A stretch of DNA of 64,000 nucleotides from Lolium rigidum (Eukaryota; Streptophyta; Magnoliopsida; Poales; Poaceae), in assembly GCF_022539505.1 (NCBI RefSeq), contig NC_061514.1, forward strand, positions 249,476,124 to 249,540,123, read 5' to 3'. A program made the translations under genes and the position numbers. The notes under the pieces were generated by a model. The model was not told where the DNA came from. It searched no databases and was given only the letters and a program-made list of their open reading frames with translations. Below, piece after piece: positions 55,557 through 64,000 of this stretch; within the stretch, counting starts at the first letter, position 1, and every line of letters begins with the position of its first letter.

Positions 55557-55945
55557 TAACATAGGCATCCCCAATGGGCCTGCCGAAGAAGGTACCCGGG
55601 GTTTACTGAAGGCCCATGACTCGAAGAATACAAAGCCCGGAATCCCAATAAGGTGTCAATACGGAAGATAGAGATATATTAGGAATAAAGACTTGTAACT
55701 ATACGGGACGAACTCAAAGAGTCTCCCGCTGTTTGTAACTTGTACATCACGAAACCCTCGGCTCTGCCTCCTATATAAGGGGGAGTCGAGGGAGAAAGAA
55801 ATGATCGATTTCATTGTCAACACAACCCTAGTTTTCTAACAGTCGAGTACCTTTTCGGCTGAAACCTTCGAGATCTACTTGCCCGATACTTTCCACGAAA
55901 CCCTAGTCTACAACTTGTAGGCATTGACAAGTCGATACCTTTTCA
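55557..55945 (+). repeat. 3' LTR of element Z
   Basis: It starts TAACATAGGCATCCCC (the terminal TG has mutated to TA) and ends GATACCTTTTCA. Confidence 0.92.
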
Positions 55946-58410
55946 GCGCCCGACATGAAACCTGAGACCCCCAAAGATACTGGCAGACCTCAGGATCCTC
56001 CCCACCAAAGTCCGGCACACTCAGGTGCCGGAAAAGCTCCTTCCTCCCCTCGGGGAGATAAAACAGGTTCGGGGAGCGCGGCCCCCAAAAGGAAACATCA
56101 CCGCGTGGAGGAGGACTCTTCTTCCCCTCTAGAAGTTGAGGATATCGGTGCCAGCAACACGGGCGCCGGTTCAGAACAAACTGGGCGGTCGGAACCTTTG
56201 GTTCCGCCCGTCCTTGAAAAAAGAAACGAAACACCGACAGCCTCGCCTGCCAAGACTTCTTCCTCCTCGCAAACGAGGCCTTCCTCTCCAACCAAGGGCA
56301 CTGCTGTTGCGCCACCGGCATCCTCCATCAAACCTCCTACCGGCCCTTCCGGTAACAAGGTCTCTCAGAAGGTCACCAATGCTAGTGCGGAGCAGCTCTC
56401 TGGCGCTGCTAAAGCTGCAGTGATCCAGCCCGCCATCTCACAGGCCCTCACTCTGCACGCCGGCGAGAAGGTCTCAGCGCAGCTGGGCCGGATCGTCGAG
56501 TTGAACCACGAAGATGCCAACTTGGGCATGCAGCAGCAGTATGTGGATAAATGGAACCTCTCCGACCTCACCGAGGCCACTCTTGGCATCGATAAGGACA
56601 AGAAGGTGTTGACTGACCCACGCGGCCCCCGGAACACCATGCAGCACTTGGGACGGCTCAAGCAGGTTGTGCGGGAGTTCGACAACGCCTGGCACGATGC
56701 TAACAACAACGTGGTGGTAAGTTTCTTATCTGAATCTGAACTTCTCTCTTTATACCGGATTGTTCCCAACTTAGATCTTGTAGATATATCCTCACAGTCC
56801 CCGAGTTTCGGGTTAAGCACATAGTACTTAGCGCAAAACTGCTTAAAGAACCGGCATAGCTAGTCCCCGAGTTTCGGGTTAAGCACGCAGTACTTAGCGC
56901 GAAACTTGCCAAAAAAACCGGCATAGCTAGTCCTCGAGTTTCGGGTTAAGCATGCAGTACTTAGCGCGAAACTTGCCAAAAAACCGGCATAGCTCACTGT
57001 TTCTTTTAACTTTTGCAGTGTGTGCTGGACTCACGCAAGCAACTATTTGAGGAGTTGTTGTGGGAGCATCGCGACCTCACCGAGGCTTTTGCTGCCCTTC
57101 AGCTCAGTCACAGCCAGTGCCAAGGTTCGTTTGAGCCTACCGGCTTCTTTTGTATCGGTTTTCACATTGATGAACTTTGTTAAAAGGCTTCTTTTGTGCA
57201 GCTGCCATGCCGGAAGCTTCCCTTGATGACCTCACCGGCCAAGTTGCCGCGCTTAAAGGTAAGCCGTTTCCGCCGGCTTCTTTTTCTCTCATTGTTTTAT
57301 TTTACTAACTCAATTCATGTCGGATTTCAGCTGAAAAGTAGGAGCTGTCTGCCACGGACCGGCGCGAGCTGCAGGCCCAACGAGATGAAACCGCCAATAT
57401 GAAGGCGCAGCTGCTGCAGGTTGGGATCCAGCATGCCCCAGCGCTGAAGGAGGCCACTGCCGCTGGTGAGGCCAAGGTTGAGGAGGCCAAGAAACACTTC
57501 GCTGATGCTGAGGAGCAGCTGCACCGGGAGCTTGATGAGGAGCGGAAGCTGCTGAAGCTGGCGCAGGAGAAGAGTCGCGAACTCTCGGCGCACTATGCTT
57601 CGCTTGGCCAGATGATTAAGGACAGTGATGCCAAAGCCCTGAGTAGGTGTTCTTGCACCTTGCTTATAAGCTTTATTTTCTTGCCGGTTTATTCTCACGC
57701 CGGTTTCTTTTGTTCTTTCCGTAGAGTTGTTCCCGGACTCTCAGGAACGCGCGGAGGTGGCCGTTTCCAATCTCCGGACTGAGAATTCGGTTCCCGATGC
57801 CAGCGCCCCCTGGACCACAGAGGACTACCTTGCCGCTCTCTACTCCCGGATCACACATATGAAGGTTGTCGATCGGCACCTTAGCCAGCTGCCAGAAGCC
57901 GCGCTCAAGATCTTCAAGTGCCTCTGGCCTGAGGAGGTGGTTCCGGATAACCTCAGCGCCCTTTCCATCCGGCTTCTGGATGTCGTTAAGCGGATGAGCG
58001 AGTGGCGTCACTCTGCTGCGCGTGCCGGGGCTGACGCAGCGTTGCGGTTCGTGTGCTCCTGGTACGAGGGGCTGGATCTGGAGAGCTTGCACAGCATGCG
58101 TGCCGACGCTCCCACAGATACCGTTCCGGAGAAGACTGCCGCATGTCGCGCCCGTGCCTACCGCATTGCCAGTTATGCCTCTACAAGCACCTTCATTCCT
58201 CCTCCAGCTGACTTGGAAGAAGAATTCACTGAAGATGAAGAAGCCGAAGAAGGCGAAGAATAGGAAGAAGAGGAAGTCGGAGGTGGCGAAGCAGAAGAAG
58301 AAGTTGTAAACGCTCCAGAAGAACTAGCTGTCGGTAACCCCGAGCAAGCCCCCGAGGTACCTGTTGCCCCCCAACAAGCTCCGGAGAGCTCATCTCCGCT
58401 GTACCAGTGA
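55946..58410 (+). pseudogene. X antisense gene, part 3 (coiled-coil and acidic C terminus)
   Basis: This resumes after Z with MKPETPKDTGRPQDPPHQSP. Exon 55955-56716 is Ser/Pro/Lys-rich, then helical (EQLSGAAKAAVIQPAISQAL). The donor is GTAAGT at 56717 and the acceptor TTGCAG at 57019. Exons near 57020-57123 (LFEELLWEHRDLTEAFAALQ), 57200-57258 and 57330-57642 form a coiled coil; one codon near 57339 is TAG. A last exon from 57724 (LFPDSQERAEVAVSNLRTEN) ends in Glu-rich sequence. A TAG at 58261 interrupts it, and the frame stays open to TGA at 58408. The region ARAGADAALRFVCSWYEGLD matches Y's ARAGADMALSFVLSWYNEVD, showing common origin. Confidence 0.72.
56798..56994 (+). repeat. Tandem repeat in an intron of the X antisense gene
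   Basis: Three units of 66-67 bp start at 56798, 56864 and 56931. Each begins TCCCCGAGTTTCGGGTTAAG (the third has TCCTCG) and ends CCGGCATAGCT. On the minus strand each carries an ACTCGGGGACTAG-type polypurine-like block. Confidence 0.88.
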
Positions 58411-59115
58411 AAACTTCAGTCCTGTCTCATGATAAACAATCTCGTAAAACTTCCCCCGGTATGCCGGGGTGGGAAGATGTAATATATAATTAAGTCCTTT
58501 TGGTGGTTGTGAACTGTAGTAGATTAATAGGTTTACATGCTTGAACTTGTAAGCTTATTATGCTAAACCGGTAAGTTTGGTTTAATCGAAACCTTCCAGT
58601 TTGTTCCGTTTTTTTATCTTGCATGGTGAACTTCCAGATTCATTCCCGAGTTCAATCTGATGCACGCTTGGTTATTTTACTTTGGCTCTATCTACCTCTT
58701 TTGGGTGTTTGACGTATGAGGCCCAAAGTTCTTTTGCCAAGCAAGCACTTTCTCGAACTTAGAGAAAAAAACTCGAAATTTTTCACAAAAAACCCGTATA
58801 ACCGGGGTTATTTAAACTTCCTTCGGATTGTTTGTTTTCGGTTTCTTTCTCGTTTTTCATGTGCTCAGATCCTTCCGGTTTGTCTTGCTTGCCATGAAGT
58901 CGGGTTGCGGACAACAGCTAAGTCGTAGATTTACCTTTAGGTTTAGCACATTACTAAATCGGAAAGGGAAGTCTCCAACAAACAAACGGGTATACAGGAA
59001 AAAATAAACACATTGCATGCGATTCCGGTAGAGGCAGTCCCCGAGATACATTCGAGGTGCCGGCATCTTATTGATATCAAATAAGGTACAAAAATGAACT
59101 CCTTACATCACATCT
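58411..59115. other. X spacer between the antisense gene and pol
   Basis: The 3' ends of the two convergent transcription units lie here. No coding sequence is supported. AT-rich stretches with Pu/Py runs are the only structure seen. Confidence 0.5.
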
Positions 59116-60613
59116 TCAGGAATAGAAAGGACGAAGTAGAGCTATGTTCCATGGGCGCTTGGTTTCCTCTCCTGACCTGTCCTTCTTTCCTTTCTTCGGT
59201 TCATGTGCATCGATCAGGTAGTAGGCATCATTGTGTAGGGCCTTGCTCACAATCAAAGGCCCTTCCCACGGAGGTGAGAGTTTGTGCCGTCCTTCAGTGC
59301 GCTGCACTAGATGTAGCACCAGGTCTCCTTCCCGGAACACCCTCGGGTTTACCTTCCGGCTATGATAGCGTCTGAGGTTTTGTTGGTATATGGCCGATCT
59401 TTCCAAAGCCAGCTCTCTTTGTTCCTCGAGAAAATTGACATCATTTTCTCGGGCCTCATTGACCTCTTCTTCAATATAGAGTTGCACTCGTGGTGAGTCA
59501 TGGATGATGTCGGTTGGTATGACCGCTTCTGCTCCATACACCATGAAAAATGGTGTGTACCCGGTTGAACGGTTTGGTGTGGTCCTTAGACTCCACAAAA
59601 CTGATGGTAGTTCATCAAGCCAACATCCTGGTGTTTTTTCGAGTGGCTCAATAAGCCGTGGTTTGATACCGGAAAGCACGAGCGTGTTTGTTCTTTCTAC
59701 TTTCCCATTTGCATGAGGGTGTGCCACTGAGGCTATATCCAACCGGATGTTGTTATAGTCAAAGAACCACTCGAACTCTCCTTGAGCAAAGTTCGTTCCG
59801 TTGTCAGTTATGATGTTGTGCGGGTAACCGTACCGCAAGATGATATCTTTCAGGAATTTCACGGCTGTGTGCCCATCACACTTTCCGATTGGCTTAAGCT
59901 TGAGCCACTTGCTAAACTTATCGACCATCACCAAGATGTGAGTCATGTTTCCTCTTGCCGTTTTGAAGGGTCCAACGATGTCCAGGCACCAAACAACAAA
60001 TGGCCAAGTTATCGGTATTGTTTTTAAACCGGTGCTGGGGTATGATTTTGCTTGGCGTACCTCTAGCACCCATTGCACTTCCGGACTAAGTCCTCGGCAT
60101 CCTCCAGAGCCATGGGCCAGTAAAATCCATGCCGGAATACTTTTGCCACCAGCGCCCTGGATGAGGCATGGTGCCCACATTCCCCTTGATGGATTTCTCA
60201 GAGCATCTCTTTTCCTTCTTCCGGTTCCACACATCGTTGGAGGACACCGGTAACGCTTCTTTTGTACATCTTACCATTGATGATGGTGTAGGCTTTCGAT
60301 TTCCTTTGTATCCTTCTTGATTCGGTTTCATCAGCTAGCAAACCGCCATTGACTAGGAATTCCTTAATAGGTTTTACCCAGTTTGGTGCTTCCCGAACCA
60401 CAAAAACTGGCACGTCAATCTCCATGTAATCCACCATCATAGTTTCTTCCGGCTTCGATCCCGAAGTCCCCGGGTTAGATGGAGCAGTCCCCGGGTTAAT
60501 GGGAGCAGTTCCCGAGTTTCCTTCGTCAATGTCCATTGCACAACGTGAGATTCTGGTGCAAAAATTGACTCGGATTCTGGACTTGGTTTGATCGACGGTT
60601 TCCTCAGGTAAGC
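59116..60613 (-). pseudogene. X pol, integrase part, cut by element W
   Basis: From 60613 down, the sequence starts in the RNase H-integrase spacer (AYLRKPSIKPSPESESIFAP) with NPGTAP-type repeats at 60520-60440. Next comes the zinc-binding start of integrase in several frames (RRIQRKSKAYTIINGKMYKR), and then the core in one open frame from about 60060: ALKTIPITWPFVVWCLDIVG analogue, TDNGTNFAQGEFEW, VAHPHANGKVERTNTLVLSG (all three catalytic acidic residues) and TPFFMVYGAEAVIPTDIIHD. It ends PWNIALLRPFYS at 59116. The 5' part has frameshifts near 60060 and 60230. Confidence 0.88.
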
Positions 60614-62208
60614 TGATGACGCGTAAAGCACACGCCCGTTGGGAACCCCAAGTGGAAGGTGTGATGCGTACAGCAGCAAGTTTCCCTCAGTAAGAAACCA
60701 AGGTTTATCGAACCAGTAGGAGTCAAGAAGCACGTTGAAGGTTGATGGCGGAGGATTGTAGTGCGGCGCAACACCAGGGATTCCGGCGCCAACGTGGAAC
60801 CTGCACAACACAATCACAGAACTTTGCCCCAACGTAACAGCGAGGTTGTCAATCTCACCGGCTTGCTGTAAACAAAGGATTAGATGTATAGTGTGGATGA
60901 TGATGGTTGTTTACGAAGAACGATAAAGAACAATTGCAGTAGATTGTATTTCGGATGTAAAGAATAGGACCCGGGTCCACAGTTCACTAGCGGTGTCTCT
61001 CCCATAAGATAGCAGATGTTGGGTGAACAAATTACAGTTGGGCAATTGACAAATAAAGAAGGCATAACAATGCACATACATATATCATGATGAGTACTAT
61101 GAGATTTAATCAGGGCATTACGACAAAGTACATAGACCGCTATCCGAGCATGCATCTATGCCTAAAAAGTCCACCTTCAGGTTATCATCCGAACCCCTTC
61201 CGGTATTAAGTTGTAAACAACGGACAATTGCATTAAGTATGGTGCGTAATGTAATCAACACAAATATCCTTAGACAAAGAATCGATGTTTTATCCCTAGT
61301 GGCAACGAGCACATCCACAACCTTAGAACTTTCTGTCACTATCCCGCATTTAATGGAGGCATGAACCCATTATCGAGCATAAATACTCCCTCTTGGAGTC
61401 ACAAGTATCAACTTGGCCGAGCCTCTACTAGCAACGGAGAGCATGCAAGAACATAAATAACATATATGATAGATTGATAATCAACTTGAAATAGTATTCA
61501 ATATTCATCGGATCCCAACAAACACAACATGAAGGATTACAAATAGATGATCTTGATCATGATAGGCAGCTCACAAGATCTAACATGATAGCACAATGGG
61601 GAGAAAACAACCATCTAGCTACTGCTATGGACCGATAGTCCAGGGGTGAACTACTTACACATCGATCTGGAGGCGATCATGGCGATGAAGAGACCTCCGG
61701 GAGATGATTCCCCTCTTCGGCAGGGTGCCGGAGGCGATCTCCTGAATCCCCCGAGATGGGATTGGCGGCGGCGTCTCTGGAAGGTTTTCTGTATCGTGGC
61801 TCTCGGTACTGGGGGTTTCGCGACGAAGACTATATGTAGGCGGAAGGGCAGGTCAGGGGGCCACACGAGGGGCCCACACGCTAGGGCCGTGCGGCCAGCA
61901 CCTGGGCCGCGCCGCCCTAGTGTCTGGCCACCTCGTGGCCCCACTTCGTAAGTCCTCCGGTCTTCTGGAAGCTTCGTGGAAAAATAGGCCCCCGGGCGTT
62001 GATTTCGTCCAATTCCGAGAATATTTCCTTACTAGGATTTCTGAAACCAAAAACAGCAGAAAACAACGAATCGGCTCTTCGGCATCTCGTCAATAGGTTA
62101 GTGCCGGAAAATGCGTAATAATGACATATAATGTGTATAAAACATGTGAGTATCATCATAAAAGTAGCATGGAACATAAGAAATTATAGATACGTTTGGG
62201 ACGTATCA
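60614..62208 (-). repeat. 3' LTR of element W
   Basis: It starts TGATGACGCGTAAAGCACAC and ends TTTGGGACGTATCA. The last 250 bp align closely with the B LTRs; the first kilobase aligns only in blocks (CAGCAGCAAGTTTCCCT). The exact left border (60614 or 60617) is uncertain. Confidence 0.8.
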
Positions 62209-64000
62209 AGCATCCGCAAGCTTAGTTCCTACTCGCCCTCGAGTAGGTAAACGATAACAAAGATAATTTCGAAGTGACATGCTATCATAATCTTGATCAT
62301 ACTATTGTAAAGCATATGAGATGAATGCAGCGATTCGAAGCAATGATGAAGATAATGAGTAAACTAATGAATCATATAACAAAGACTTTTCATGAATAAT
62401 ACTTTCAAGACAAGCATCAATAAGACTTGCATAAGAGTTACTCATAAAGCAATAAATTCGAAGTAAAAGCATTGAAGCAACACAAAGGAAGATAAAGTTT
62501 CAGCGGTTGCTTTCAACTTTCAACATGTATATCTCATGGATAATTGTCAACACAAAGCAATATAACAAGTGCAATAAGTAAACATGTAAGAATCAATGCA
62601 CACAGTTGATACAAGTGTTTTCTTCTAAGATAGAAAGAATAGGCAAACTGACTCAACAATAAAGTAGAAGATAGGCCCTTCGCGAGAGGGAAGCATTGAT
62701 TACTATATTTGTGCTAGAGCTTTTCATTTTGAAAACAAGAAACAATTTTGTCAACGGTAGTAATAAAGTATATGAGTTATGTATAAGACATCTTATAAGT
62801 TACAAGCCTCATGCATAGTATACTAATAGTGCTCGCACCTTGTCCTAATTAGCTTGGGTTAACACGGATTATCATTGCATAGCATATGTTTCAACCAAGT
62901 GTCACAAAGGGGTACCTCTATGCCGCTCGTACAAAGGTCTAAGGAGAAAGCTCGCATTGGATTTCTCGCTTTTGATTATTCTCAACTTAGACATCCATAC
63001 CGGGACAACATAGACAACAGATAATGGACTCCTCTTTAATGCATAAGCATTCAACAACAATTAATATTCTCATAAGAGATTGAGGATTAGCTGTCCACAC
63101 TGAAACTTCCACCATGAATCATGGCTTTAGTTAGCGGCCCAATGTTCTTCTCTACCAGTATGCATACTCAAACCATTTGATTGTGAAAACCGCCCTTACT
63201 TCAGACAAGACGAACATGCATAGAAACTCACATGATATTCAACAAAGGTAAAAGAATTGATGGCGTCCCCAGAAAACATGGTTACCGCTCAACAAGCAAC
63301 TTACTAAGAAATAAGACACATAAGTACATATTCTTCACCACGATAGTTTTTAAGCTATTTTATCCCATGAGCTATATATTGCAAAGGTAAAGAATAGAAA
63401 TTTAAAGGTAGCACTCAAGTAATTTACTTTGGAATGGCGGAGAAATACCATGTAGTAGGTAGGTATGGTGGACACAAATGGCATGGTTATTGGCTCAAGG
63501 ATTTGGATGCACGAGAAGAATTCCTCTCAATACAAGGCTAGGCTAGCAAGGTTGTTTGAAGCAAACTCAAGTATAAAAGGTGCAGCAAAGCTCACATATG
63601 AACATATTGTAGCTATTATAAGACTTTACATTGTCTCCTTGTTGTTCAAACACCTCAACCGGAAAATATCTAGACTCTAGAGATCAATCATGCAAACCAA
63701 ATTTTAACAAGCTCTATGTAGTTATTCATTAATGAGTACAAGGTACATGATGCAAGAGCTTAAACAAGATCTATATGAGCACAACAATTGCCAAGTATCA
63801 CATTATTCAAGACATTAAACCATTTACCACATGCGGCATTTTCCGTTTCCAACCATATAACAATGAATGAAGTAGTTCAAATTTCGCAATGAACATTAAA
63901 GATGAAGCTAAGAACACATGTGTTCATACGAAACAGATGGAGCGTGTCTCTCTCCCAAACAAAGAATGCTAGGATCCGATTTATTCAAACAAAAACAAAA
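60614..64000 (-). mobile_element. Element W: LTR retrotransposon of the B family, 3' half
   Basis: The 3' LTR is at 60614-62208. The interior continues to the window end and aligns with B's interior (48123-50240). Orientation is minus. The left edge lies in X's pol, so W is nested in X. The expected target duplication (TAAGC at 60609-60613) cannot be checked. Compared with B, W lacks the LINE fragment and has about 130 bp more next to the polypurine tract (62226-62360). No gene is visible in the part seen. Confidence 0.85.

Larger units (their letters stand above)
36181..55945 (+). mobile_element. Element Z: Tat-type Ty3/gypsy retrotransposon
   Basis: Both LTRs are 389 bp (36181-36569 and 55557-55945) and the target duplication is GCGCC (36176-36180 and 55946-55950). 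Order: primer site 36572, gag 36616-39211, protease/RT/RNase H/second RNase H/integrase 39212-43027, then a long 3' region with an antisense gene on the minus strand (54122 to 43426, split by B) and repeated polypurine-like sites. The LTR pair differs at about 18 sites (4-5%), so Z is the oldest dated insertion here. Every coding domain carries stops. Confidence 0.93.
12993..60613 (-). mobile_element. Element X: Tat-type Ty3/gypsy retrotransposon, host of the nest
   Basis: X lies on the minus strand. Its 3' LTR is at 12993-13932. Its 3' region carries an antisense gene (plus strand, 14797-58410, interrupted by Y and Z). Its integrase coding part is at 60234-59116. The remainder of pol, gag and the 5' LTR should lie beyond W, outside the window. 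Removing Y and Z with one copy of each target duplication restores a continuous X sequence at both joints. The target duplication of X itself cannot be checked; the 5 bp before the LTR are GAAAA. Confidence 0.85.

Overview
The window is nuclear DNA of a grass, most likely a pooid (Triticeae or a close relative). The evidence is one intron-containing plant gene of the WAT1/MtN21 transporter family, Stowaway and Tourist-like MITEs, a CACTA end, a PIF/Harbinger element, plant L1-type LINE pieces, and about 50 kb of nested LTR retrotransposons. I saw no prokaryotic, organellar, tRNA or rRNA features.

Positions 1-12992 are the gene-bearing flank. They hold a LINE reverse-transcriptase tail (1-1374), an LTR remnant (1375-1848), a CACTA remnant ending at 3840, a GGCCCG-rich repeat (about 4270-4608), a PIF/Harbinger element with clean ends (4737-6451), a degenerate tandem repeat (6548-7095), and the only host gene I can support: a seven-exon WAT1-related membrane transporter on the minus strand (10733 to 8279, 363 aa). 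A second LINE remnant and two Stowaway MITEs complete this part.

Positions 12993-64000 are a nest of LTR elements, here called X, Y, V, Z, B and W. X (minus strand) starts at 12993. Y (15755-35645, minus) and Z (36181-55945, plus) are both inserted in X's accessory antisense gene. V (24505-31064, minus) sits in the reverse-transcriptase gene of Y. B (46657-53448, minus) sits in Z's antisense gene, and a LINE fragment lies inside B. W (60614 to the window end, minus) is inserted in X's pol. Exact 5-bp target duplications are visible for Y (GCCAC), V (GCATC), Z (GCGCC) and B (ATGCG). By eye the LTR pairs differ by roughly 4-5% (Z), 3% (Y), 2% (B) and 1% (V), which agrees with the nesting order.

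X, Y and Z are Ty3/gypsy elements of the Tat type: gag, a DGGSS protease, RT with RNase H, a second RNase H, then integrase, and a long 3' region. In all three that 3' region carries a gene on the opposite strand. It encodes a Transposase_28-like ('putative gypsy type transposon') domain followed by acidic and coiled-coil sequence, and it has recognisable GT-AG introns. V has no gag or pol but carries a spliced antisense gene of a different kind, with a plant-mobile-domain-like region. A second shared feature may be new: near-copies of each element's own 3' polypurine tract occur between the second RNase H and the integrase of X, Y and Z, where a central polypurine tract would lie. Nearly all the retroelement genes are broken by stops, frameshifts or insertions. 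Only the WAT1-like gene looks intact.
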